From Alphaproteobacteria bacterium (GTDB lineage Bacteria; Pseudomonadota; Alphaproteobacteria; TMED109), in the NCBI GenBank assembly GCA_022824395.1, contig JAJDZX010000007.1:1-35622 (forward strand): a stretch of DNA of 35,622 bases, given 5' to 3'. A program made the translations under genes and the position numbers. Of this stretch, positions 29,232 through 35,622 are shown one piece after another (within the stretch, counting starts at the first letter, position 1; each line of letters begins with the position of its first letter). Below the pieces are notes generated by a model. That model made no database searches and was not told the DNA's origin. It saw nothing but the letters and a program-made list of their open reading frames with translations.

Positions 29232-30146
29232 ATGACCGGCAGCCATGGACGGCACGGCCACGGCGGTCACGGCGATGGCCGGCCTGACAATGCCCGGCGG
29301 GTCCTCTGGGCCCTGATCCTGACCGGGGGCTTCATGTTCGCCGAGGTTGTCGGCGGCGTCATATCGGGTTCCCTGGCACTGCTGGCGGACGCTGCCCACA
29401 TGCTGGTCGATACCGTGGCGCTCCTGTTCGCCTGGATCGCGTTCAAGCTCAGCAGCCGGCCCGCCGACCAGTCACGCACCTATGGCTACCACCGCTTTCC
29501 GGTTCTCGCCGCCTTCACCAACGGCATCAGCCTTCTGTTCATCGTCGGGTGGATCTTCACGGAAGCAGCGGAACGGCTCATCAGTCCGACCGACGTGCTC
29601 GCCGGCCCGATGCTCGTGGTCGCGGTGCTCGGACTGGCCGTCAACATCACGGCGTACATGGTGTTGCGCGGTGCCGATCGAACCGATCTCAATGTGCGGG
29701 GAGCGCTGCTCCACATCCTGGGCGACATGCTCGGCTCGGTCGCCGCAGCGTGCGCGGCCCTGACCATCATGGCGACCGACTGGGTGCGGATCGATCCGCT
29801 GCTGTCGATTCTCGTCGGGTTGATCGTACTCCGCAGTGCATGGTTTCTCCTGAGAGATGCGGCGCACGTCCTGCTGGAAGGGGTGCCCGACCAGCTGGAG
29901 GTGCAGGAAATCGGCCCCGACCTCGTGGCAAACGTTGCGGCGGTGGAAAATGTCCACCACGTGCACGCCTGGTCGTTGTCGCAGGACCGACCGCTGCTGA
30001 CCCTGCACGCCAAGATCATGAAGGATGCTCATCCGGACTCCGCCATCGCGGACATTCAGGCGCGGCTGGCCGGGCGCTTCGGCATTCGCCACGTGACCGT
30101 CCAGATCGAGCTTGAGAACTGCACGGATGATGCGGCTGCCACCTGA
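29232..30146 (+). CDS. Cation diffusion facilitator (zinc/cadmium-type exporter)
   Basis: Inner-membrane metal/proton antiporter (304 residues), probably exporting Zn2+ (ZitB/CzcD-like). The N-terminus is His-rich (H5, H8, H10, H13). Six helices follow, with paired metal-site motifs LLADAAHMLVDTVALL in helix 2 and LLHILGDMLGSVAA in helix 5. The cytoplasmic C-terminal domain includes VENVHHVHAWSLSQDRPLLTLHAKI. ATG 29232 is chosen because GGGAGGAGG lies just upstream; a longer in-frame ATG at 29158 is weaker. It converges with znuB, which imports zinc. Confidence 0.93.
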   Translation: MTGSHGRHGHGGHGDGRPDNARRVLWALILTGGFMFAEVVGGVISGSLALLADAAHMLVDTVALLFAWIAFKLSSRPADQSRTYGYHRFPVLAAFTNGISLLFIVGWIFTEAAERLISPTDVLAGPMLVVAVLGLAVNITAYMVLRGADRTDLNVRGALLHILGDMLGSVAAACAALTIMATDWVRIDPLLSILVGLIVLRSAWFLLRDAAHVLLEGVPDQLEVQEIGPDLVANVAAVENVHHVHAWSLSQDRPLLTLHAKIMKDAHPDSAIADIQARLAGRFGIRHVTVQIELENCTDDAAAT

Positions 30147-30404
30147 CGCGACGCCGTCCATGCACCTGGCCGTCCGCCGCGTCCGGTCCGATACGTTCGC
30201 TGCCCTGCAGGCCAGCCCGCCGTGACCCGCGCGAGCCGCCGCCCGGCGTGCGGACGTTGGTGCGCCCCAGGGGCGTGATGGCTCGGGGATGCCGGCAACC
30301 GAATCGTCCGCCTCCGCGCTGATCCAGCCCGTGGCTGGCAGCGCCGCTGGAGCACGGCTGCGTTGACGGCTGCCTCGCAGGTAGGACCCGGCCTGCTCCG
30401 GGGT

Positions 30405-31208
30405 TCAGCGCGCGCCCCCTGCCGGTAGCCTGCGGCCCAGTCGGGTGAGGATGAACAGTACCAGTGCCGTCACGACGATGGAGGGCCCCGACGGTGTATC
30501 GAACGTCGCCGACGCGAACAGTCCTCCCGCGACCGCCGTCATGCCTACCACCGCCGCACCGGCCGCCATCTGCTCAGGGCTTGTGGCGAACCGGCGCACC
30601 GCCGCCGAGGGAATGATCAACAAGGCGACGATCAGCAGGACCCCGACGATCTTGATGGCTGCAGCGATCACGGCTGCCAACAGGATGCCGAACACGAGCT
30701 GGGCGCGGTTCGGTTTCAGCCCGGCGACGACCGCGAGGTCCGGGCTGACCGTCGCCGCCAGAAGGGGCCGCCAGATCCACCACAGCAGTCCCAGAGCAAG
30801 CACGCCGCCGCCCCAGACCACGGCCAGATCAATGTGCGATACCGCGAGGATGTCTCCGAACAGGAGCGCCTGAAGATCGACCCGCATGTTCGGGAAGAAC
30901 GACAGGAGGACGAGGCCGACGGCAAGCGCCCCGTGCGAGAGCAGGCCGAGTAACGTATCGGTCGGCAGGGTGTCGCGCCGCTCCAGGTAGTACATGGCCA
31001 GGACGACCACGGCCGCGGTAAAAAAGATGCCGATGACCAGTTGCAGATCCACTAGAACGGCAATGGCGACGCCCAACAGGGCCGAGTGTGCGATCGTCTC
31101 GCCAAAGTAGGCGAGGCGGCGCCAAACGATGAAGCAGCCTGCGGGACCCGTGACCATTGCCAGTCCGATGCCGGCCAGGAGGGCTCGGATGAAGAAATCG
31201 TCCAGCAT
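30405..31208 (-). CDS. znuB: Zinc ABC transporter permease
   Basis: Membrane subunit (267 residues) of a metal-uptake ABC transporter (ABC-3 family), with about eight helices. The N-terminus FFIRALLAGIGLAMVTGPAGCFIVWRRLAYFGETIAHSALLGVAI is characteristic of ZnuB, as are the segment DTLLGLLSHGALAVGLVLLS and the C-terminal KIVGVLLIVALLIIPSAAVRRFA. It begins 3 bases after the znuC stop, so the two are co-transcribed. No periplasmic binding protein gene (znuA) is present in the window. Manganese or iron specificity cannot be fully excluded. Confidence 0.93.
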   Translation of the reverse strand: MLDDFFIRALLAGIGLAMVTGPAGCFIVWRRLAYFGETIAHSALLGVAIAVLVDLQLVIGIFFTAAVVVLAMYYLERRDTLPTDTLLGLLSHGALAVGLVLLSFFPNMRVDLQALLFGDILAVSHIDLAVVWGGGVLALGLLWWIWRPLLAATVSPDLAVVAGLKPNRAQLVFGILLAAVIAAAIKIVGVLLIVALLIIPSAAVRRFATSPEQMAAGAAVVGMTAVAGGLFASATFDTPSGPSIVVTALVLFILTRLGRRLPAGGAR

Positions 31209-31211
31209 GCT

Positions 31212-31871
31212 TCAGTCCTGCCTGGAGCCCCGCGGCGCTGCGCCGGCATGCGGGGCCGTCTGGTCGACCGGCCGCTCGTCGTGCGCGTGCGGCACCAGGG
31301 CCACCACATGGTCGCCGGAACTCATCGCCGCGTCGAGGTCGTGCGAAATCAGAAGTACCCCGCACCGCAGGTCCCGGCGGATGTCCTGGATCAGATCGAG
31401 CAGGACGCCGGACCCGGCCATGTCGACGCCTTGGGCAGGTTCGTCGAGGACCAGCAGATCCGGACGGTGAATCAGGGCACGCGCCAGGAGGAGTCGTTGA
31501 AACTCCCCGCCTGACAGTGTCGTTACCGGCGGGTTGCCGAGGCGGTGTAACCCTACGGCCGCGAGCGCCGATTCAATGCGTCTGCTGGGAAACCGCTCTG
31601 TCAGGGTCATGAGCCGGCGCACGGTCAGAGGCAGCGTCGGGTTCAACGCAAGCCGTTGCGGCACGTAGCCTACCCTGAGGTCCGGAGTTCGTTCGATCGA
31701 GCCTTCGTCGACGGCAAGCAGACCGAGAATGGCCTTTGCGCAGGTGGACTTGCCTGCACCGTTGGCGCCGACCAGGTAGATGAGCTGGCCGCGATCAACT
31801 GTGAGGTCGACATGCCGGATGATCCAGCGTTCGCCGCGGCGCACGCCCATGTCTTTGGCTCTGACAAGCAC
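31212..31871 (-). CDS. znuC: Zinc ABC transporter ATP-binding protein
   Basis: ATPase subunit (219 residues from GTG 31871) driving ZnuB. Walker A is GANGAGKST (G35-T43), the ABC signature is LSGGEFQR, Walker B is LLVLDEPAQG, and the switch His is in LLISHDLD. The DEPAQGVD stretch is typical of ZnuC. The frame is open upstream to 32129, but that part is Arg/Ala-rich with no family similarity. GTG 31871, preceded by a G-run, gives the expected N-terminus LVRAKDMGVRRGERWIIRHVDL. The C-terminal tail is His/Asp-containing. A mobile element sits 278 bases upstream. Confidence 0.92.
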   Translation of the reverse strand: MLVRAKDMGVRRGERWIIRHVDLTVDRGQLIYLVGANGAGKSTCAKAILGLLAVDEGSIERTPDLRVGYVPQRLALNPTLPLTVRRLMTLTERFPSRRIESALAAVGLHRLGNPPVTTLSGGEFQRLLLARALIHRPDLLVLDEPAQGVDMAGSGVLLDLIQDIRRDLRCGVLLISHDLDAAMSSGDHVVALVPHAHDERPVDQTAPHAGAAPRGSRQD

Positions 31872-32140
31872 GGCAGGGCCCCCCGGCAGCGGACCTACCT
31901 GGTGCAGGTGGCTGTCGGAGGGGGCCAATTGCTCGAACCCGGTCCCCGCGGATGCACCGGCAGGCTGGCCATGGCATTGCCGCAGCCACCATATACCGGC
32001 CGCGAGGTTACCGGACCGGCGGGCATGGTGCGATCGATGAACTTCGGCCTCTCCAGCAGCTTTCCGGCGCGACCAAGCGGCAGCCCTGCCCGTGGCACGC
32101 CTCCACGGTGCCGGAAATGCGCTTGACACGATGTGTTTTA

Positions 32141-32148
32141 GGTAGGGA
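32141..32148. repeat. Target site duplication, left copy
   Basis: GGTAGGGA, identical to 34580-34587. An 8-base duplication is the size expected for IS66-family insertion, and identity suggests the insertion is recent. Confidence 0.93.
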
Positions 32149-32162
32149 GTAACTGCCCAGGT
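32149..32162 (+). repeat. IS66-type terminal inverted repeat, left
   Basis: GTAACTGCCCAGGT. It matches the complement of the right end at 13 of 14 positions, the first 11 without interruption. Confidence 0.92.
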
Positions 32163-32226
32163 CTGATTCCGAGCATTTGCACGAGATGGATTGATGGTTC
32201 TGGTCTGGTGTCGCTGACGCGAGGTT

Positions 32227-33768
32227 TCAGAAGCGCAGTATCGGGATCATCTGCATGGGATCGGGGTGCGCCCGGGTTTGGAGGACCTTCCAATCCTGCT
32301 TTCGGGCGGTGGCGATGACGGATCGCAGGTTGGCGAAGTCCCGGGCGCCTTGCATCGAGCGGAAGCCACCTGAGATTTTCTGACGCAGCTTGCCCATGCG
32401 CAGGTCACGCTCGGCCTCGTTATTCGAGAACGGGGTTCGCGGGTCGGTGAGGAAGCGCAGGCACCCCTCCTTGTGCTTCTGGAGCCGGCGCGCGAGATTG
32501 TGACCGATGCGGCGCTTTTGTCGTCCGCGCTTGCCGGTCTGTAGGGGCGGCCTCTCTTCGTGGGCGGCGATGGCCTGCTCGAGGATGCGGTCCCAGGTTT
32601 GCGAGATGCGGGCCACCAGCGAGGCCGGCACGTTGCGGTCGTTCTTGCGGGCGAAGTGGGCGGCTCGGTTGGCACGGGTGAGGAGCCGGTGCGTGCGGGT
32701 TGCCCAGTCTTCCTTCTCGATCTCGATCAGGGCCTGGAGCTCGCGCAGGTGATGGGCGTTGCAGGCGCCGTGGCGCACGCCCTGGAGAGCGAAGTAGGTG
32801 GCGTAGTCGTCATGGATGACGATGCCGTTGAGCTCCTCGTCGATGTGTGCGCGCCCGGTGGCGACGCGCAGGACCGTGAGCGACGGGGTGCACAGCACGT
32901 GGAGCCAATGGGTTCGGGCGGCGATGCGGATGCCGGTCTCGTCGAGGTGCTTGACCGGGGCTGCGGTGCGGATGATCTCTGCGACACGATCGAGGAAGCC
33001 TTCGAAGCGCCGGGCGGTGCGCCGGCCCATGGCGGCGATGGTGGCGGTCGAGAGCTTGACCGCGAAGAGGTCGCGCATGACCTCGGCGACGCGCTCCTCC
33101 GGAATGAACTGAGCGTGCGACAGGTAGGTCACCCACGCGGTGAGGCGCGGCCCGTACTGGACCGGGGCGCGCACGCCGTGCGGGAAGACGGCTGTCGTCA
33201 GGGTGCCGCAGGCGGCACAGAGGCCGTGATGGCCGCGATGTTCGGTGACCTCGAGGGGCCGCGGCTCGGGCACCTCGAAGACCTGCCGGCAGACGGGGTC
33301 TCCGTGACGGTCAGCATCCGACAGCGGCGCGCCGCAGCCTGCACAGGTAGCGGGGTCATGATCGACGACAGCGTCGGGCGTCGCGGTTCGCGCCAGGGTG
33401 TGTCCCCGGTGGCCCGGTTGGCCGCCACTGCGCCTGGCGGACGGGCCGCGCTGGCTCCGGGTGCGCTTCTCCCGGGTGCCGCTCTTCTTCCTCAGGCCGT
33501 CGCTGGCCGGCGGCCTGGAGCTGGTGGTGCTGTCGAGCGCGGCGCGGCGCTCAAGTTCGGCAACCCGCTCGCGCAGGCTGGCGTTCGCCCGCTCGAGCGC
33601 GTCGTTCTCCCGGACCAGCGCCGCGCCCAGGCGCAGCAACCCCCGGCCCCAGGTCCGGACGGCCGGACCGGCCGTCGCGGCGGGGGATGGCGGGGCGAGC
33701 AGCGCCTCCAGGTGCGCGAAGGCCGCGTCGTGGGCGGCGAGGTCCGCGTGCCGGGACGACCCCGTCAC
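32227..33768 (-). CDS. tnpC: IS66-type transposase
   Basis: DDE transposase (513 residues, normal for IS66 TnpC). An N-terminal leucine/alanine-rich coiled region (about residues 40-70, LVRENDALERANASLRERVAELE) is followed by SRPPASDG, a basic stretch, a zinc ribbon (CAGCGAPL ... CAACGTLT) and the catalytic core. Catalytic candidates are D276 (KHLDETGI), D320/D321 (IHDDYATYF) and E451 (FSNNEAERDLR). The end (GGFRSMQGARDFANLRSVI) is typical. GTG 33768 is chosen because it overlaps the methyltransferase stop (GTGA) and gives family length; the open frame to 34005 is antisense-like, Gly/Pro-rich sequence within the methyltransferase gene. It looks intact. Confidence 0.94.
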   Translation of the reverse strand: MTGSSRHADLAAHDAAFAHLEALLAPPSPAATAGPAVRTWGRGLLRLGAALVRENDALERANASLRERVAELERRAALDSTTSSRPPASDGLRKKSGTREKRTRSQRGPSARRSGGQPGHRGHTLARTATPDAVVDHDPATCAGCGAPLSDADRHGDPVCRQVFEVPEPRPLEVTEHRGHHGLCAACGTLTTAVFPHGVRAPVQYGPRLTAWVTYLSHAQFIPEERVAEVMRDLFAVKLSTATIAAMGRRTARRFEGFLDRVAEIIRTAAPVKHLDETGIRIAARTHWLHVLCTPSLTVLRVATGRAHIDEELNGIVIHDDYATYFALQGVRHGACNAHHLRELQALIEIEKEDWATRTHRLLTRANRAAHFARKNDRNVPASLVARISQTWDRILEQAIAAHEERPPLQTGKRGRQKRRIGHNLARRLQKHKEGCLRFLTDPRTPFSNNEAERDLRMGKLRQKISGGFRSMQGARDFANLRSVIATARKQDWKVLQTRAHPDPMQMIPILRF

Positions 33769-34433
33769 GGACCCTCGTCGGCTTCGACCGCCATGATCGC
33801 GGCCAGCACCGCGAGGCGCTCGCCCGCCGGCATGGCCCGGTAGAGCCGGCCCCAGTTGGCCGCCTTGCGCTTGATGCGCTGGCGGTCGGTGAAGTTCCGG
33901 CCCGCGAAGCTCGCCCAGTGCACCCGGTCGGGTGTGAAGTTGAACCACACGACCTCGGTCCGCACCCGGGCCTGGGTCGTCACCTGCAGCGACAGCTTGC
34001 GCCACCCCGCCAGCATCTCGTCATAGAGGGCCGACGGATGACCCGAGACCATCACCTGGCAGGGCAGCCCCTTGAGCAGCTCGAGCAGCGCGACGTGATC
34101 GGCCTCCTCGTACTCGTACCGGTAGCGCTGCGACGAACGCCGGGTCGCGTGCAGATAGGGCGGGTCGCTGTACACCAGTTCCGCGCCCAGGAACGGAAAC
34201 GCCGCCAGGTACTCATGGGCGCACCCGTGCACCAGGTCGACCGGGTAGTCGCAGGCAAAGGCCGCCAGCGCCCGCTCGTCGCGGTCGATCCCGATCGAGC
34301 GCTCCGCCGCAGGCTTGCGCCTCATCAGCGCACCGCCCCCCAGGTGGCTCTCGATGTAGGTGGAGTGCGGCGGCATCAGCGCGATCAGCGCCTGGCACAG
34401 ACCGGTCGTCGCCTTCGAACCGAAATACCCCAT
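33765..34433 (-). CDS. D12-class (Dam-like) DNA adenine N6-methyltransferase
   Basis: Predicted to transfer methyl groups from S-adenosylmethionine to adenine in DNA (222 residues). Motif X is GYFGSK near the N-terminus. Motif I is ESHLGGGAL (residues 28-36), and the catalytic motif IV is SDPPYL with D90-P-P-Y93. The C-terminal RTEVVWFNFTP is common in phage-type Dam proteins. ATG 34433 fits with motif X at the start and a GAGG Shine-Dalgarno; a TTG at 34460 is possible. It is the first gene of the IS66-type operon and ends in a GTGA overlap with tnpC. No restriction enzyme gene is present. Target specificity is unknown. Confidence 0.92.
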   Translation of the reverse strand: MGYFGSKATTGLCQALIALMPPHSTYIESHLGGGALMRRKPAAERSIGIDRDERALAAFACDYPVDLVHGCAHEYLAAFPFLGAELVYSDPPYLHATRRSSQRYRYEYEEADHVALLELLKGLPCQVMVSGHPSALYDEMLAGWRKLSLQVTTQARVRTEVVWFNFTPDRVHWASFAGRNFTDRQRIKRKAANWGRLYRAMPAGERLAVLAAIMAVEADEGP

Positions 34434-34460
34434 CGCTTGCACCCTCACCCGAGAACGCAA

Positions 34461-34489
34461 GCAATAGACGCGGGCGGCTATGCAGTCAA
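34461..34489 (-). promoter_or_regulatory. Promoter of the methyltransferase-transposase operon
   Basis: On the minus strand, -35 TTGACT (34489-34484) and -10 TATTGC (34466-34461) are separated by exactly 17 bases. They lie between the right inverted repeat and the methyltransferase ATG, giving a leader of roughly 20 bases with a GAGG ribosome binding site. The promoter is internal to the element. Confidence 0.55.
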
Positions 34490-34565
34490 GGGGCGCTCAA
34501 CCAGATGCCGAAGCAGAACAGCGACCACTGCCGCCAACATCAGCACGCACCCAGGCTTGGCGGGT

Positions 34566-34579
34566 ACGTGGGCAGTTAC
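34566..34579 (-). repeat. IS66-type terminal inverted repeat, right
   Basis: Read on the minus strand: GTAACTGCCCACGT, 13 of 14 bases identical to the left end. Confidence 0.92.
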
Positions 34580-34587
34580 GGTAGGGA
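34580..34587. repeat. Target site duplication, right copy
   Basis: GGTAGGGA, identical to 32141-32148, directly abutting the right inverted repeat. Confidence 0.93.
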
Positions 34588-34620
34588 ATTATATACTTAC
34601 TTACCCATAGCATTCCTCGT

Positions 34621-35583
34621 ATGTTCTACTTCTGTAGCAATATGGACATGTTGCGAACGTTTGTCCAGCCCGTGCATCTGAAGCCATCGCAGCATCGCCG
34701 GCTGGACGATCTGCTGCACCAGCTGACGGACCTGTGGAACGGTGCGCTGGAGGAACGGATCGGAGCGTACCGCCGGGCCGGCGACGCCAGCAGCTGCTAC
34801 GACCAGTGCAGGTCCCCGACGATCATCCGCGGCGAGGACGAGTCGTTTCGCCGCCTTTCCGTGCACGCCCAGCGCAGCCCGCTGCACCGTCTCGACCGGG
34901 CGTTCAAGGCGTTCTTCCGGCGCGTGCAGGCGGGCGGGAAGCCGGGGTTTCCCCGCTTCAAGAGCAGGTATCGCGGCGTGCATTCGTTCGAGGTGGGGAA
35001 CCCGGCCATCCGTCGCAAGGGCAAGCGGTACGCGCTGTCGGTGAAGGGGATCGGCGACATCCGGTTCGCAACGATGCCCGTAGGCGTCGTCCGGCAGGCG
35101 CGCATCGTGCGCACCGCGCTTCGCACGTCCGTGCACCTGGTGATGGAACTGCCCGATGGCGCCGCGGCCAGCGCATCCACCCCGGTGGGCATCGATGTCG
35201 GGATCAACCGGCGCGTTGCCCTGTCGACGGGGGCGTCGCACCCCGGCGTGCGTGTCGACCGCCGCGGCATCCGGAGGATGCAGAGGCTCCTGTCACGCGC
35301 CCGCAAGGGCTCGAACGCGCGGATGAAGAAGCGCCGTCGCCTGGCGAAAGCGCATGAGCGGGTGCGGATGGCCGAACACAATGCGCTGCACCGCCTGACG
35401 ACGGCCATCGTCAGGCAGCACCATCGCATTGCCGTGGAGGACCTGCGGATCCCGAACCTGGTCCGCAACCGGCACCTGGCGAGGCGCATCCACGAGCAAC
35501 AATGGGGACGGCTCGTCCAGCAACTGACCTACAAGCACCCATGTCTCGGGTCAAGCAAGGAATCGCCCGTGAACTGGTGTTGA
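34621..35583 (+). pseudogene. tnpB: TnpB (IS200/IS605-type) RNA-guided nuclease, C-terminally truncated
   Basis: The first 305 residues match TnpB: FVQPVHLKPSQHRRLDDLL at the start, RVQAGGKPGFPRFKSRYRG, the RuvC-I motif PVGIDVGINRRVALS with D192, and the RuvC-II motif IAVEDLRIPNLVRN with E273, then LARRIHEQQWGRLVQQLTYK. After K305 (35533-35535) the protein ends in 15 unrelated residues. The zinc finger (CxxC pairs) and third RuvC Asp expected next are missing, so it should be inactive. No clear ribosome binding site supports ATG 34621; ATG 34642 or 34648 are alternatives. No tnpA is nearby. The omega-RNA region normally at the 3' end would also be lost. Confidence 0.85.
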
Positions 35584-35622
35584 TGGCGGTTCTTCACAGA
35601 AGTTCCACGGGTTATCCACAGG
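35536..35622 (+). other. Unidentified sequence joined to the broken tnpB
   Basis: From 35536 onward the sequence no longer encodes TnpB. A frame opens at ATG 35541 (MSRVKQGIARELVLMAVLHR...) and stays open to the window edge, but it is too short to recognise. It may be the beginning of another inserted element or a rearrangement point. A TTATCCACA sequence is at 35612-35620. Confidence 0.4.

Larger units (their letters stand above)
32149..34579 (-). mobile_element. Complete IS66-type insertion sequence carrying a DNA methyltransferase
   Basis: A 2431-base element bounded by inverted ends GTAACTGCCCAGGT (32149-32162) and its complement with one mismatch (34566-34579), and by the 8-base direct repeat GGTAGGGA on both sides. 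Ends starting GTAA and 8-base duplications are IS66-family properties. Inside are only two genes, both on the minus strand: a D12-class DNA adenine methyltransferase (promoter-proximal) and an IS66-type transposase TnpC. The tnpA and tnpB genes of classical IS66 are absent, as in the ISBst12 group. The methyltransferase is therefore a passenger gene within the element, not a neighbour. Confidence 0.93.

Noticed and set aside
31872..32129. N-terminal extension of znuC
   Set aside because: The 86 extra residues show no ABC-family similarity. The GTG at 31871 starts exactly at the expected N-terminus.
32123..32151. TTGACA at 32123 as a promoter reading into the IS66 element
   Set aside because: No acceptable -10 occurs at 16-18 bases, either in the present sequence or in the rebuilt pre-insertion site.
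33769..34005. N-terminal extension of the IS66 transposase frame
   Set aside because: It lies within the methyltransferase coding region, is Gly/Pro/Arg-rich, and the GTG at 33768 with GTGA overlap gives the normal TnpC length.
35612..35620. Perfect DnaA box TTATCCACA, possible replication origin
   Set aside because: It is a single copy at the window edge, with no box cluster and no AT-rich region visible. It is not enough for an origin call.

Overview
The window is GC-rich DNA, almost certainly from an alphaproteobacterium (Rhodospirillales-like). The evidence is gene order and family content, not a database match: a complete nuoA-N operon with separate nuoC and nuoD, followed by birA, coaX (type III pantothenate kinase), rnj (RNase J), methylmalonyl-CoA epimerase and a DUF1467 protein, then ilvH-ilvC, leuA and mreBCD-mrdA-rodA. 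DUF1467 and this rnj/epimerase neighbourhood are typical of that class.

Layout. 1-141: C-terminal end of an IS5-family transposase and its probable terminal repeat. 379-521: a sigma70-type promoter and tRNA-Asp(GTC), ending only 18 bases before nuoA. 540-14320: fourteen complex I genes, mostly overlapping by 4 to 10 bases, so probably one transcript. 14327-18186: birA, coaX, rnj, mce and DUF1467, tightly packed on the same strand. 18302-19887: ilvH and ilvC without the large subunit ilvB. 19888-20543: a 656-base gap with strong inverted repeats. 20544-27655: leuA and the elongasome genes mreB, mreC, mreD, mrdA (PBP2) and rodA. 27678-30146: a DnaQ-like exonuclease, a convergent NADPH-dependent FMN reductase and a CDF metal exporter. 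30405-31871 (minus strand): the znuB and znuC zinc importer subunits, without znuA. 32141-35622: a cluster of mobile DNA.

How the genes work together. Complex I feeds the quinone pool. BirA and CoaX provide cofactor attachment and CoA synthesis, and the epimerase acts in propionyl-CoA breakdown. ilvH/ilvC/leuA serve branched-chain amino acid synthesis. The mre/mrd genes build the cylindrical cell wall. The CDF exporter and ZnuBC importer face each other as metal efflux and uptake genes.

The most unusual item is at 32149-34579. This is a complete IS66-type insertion sequence with matching 14-base ends beginning GTAA (13 of 14 identical) and a perfect 8-base target duplication (GGTAGGGA). It lacks tnpA and tnpB. 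Instead it carries a D12-class (Dam-like) DNA adenine methyltransferase as the first gene of a two-gene operon, and the transposase gene starts inside the methyltransferase stop (GTGA overlap). It has landed just upstream of a TnpB gene that has itself lost its C-terminus, and its operon points toward znuCB.
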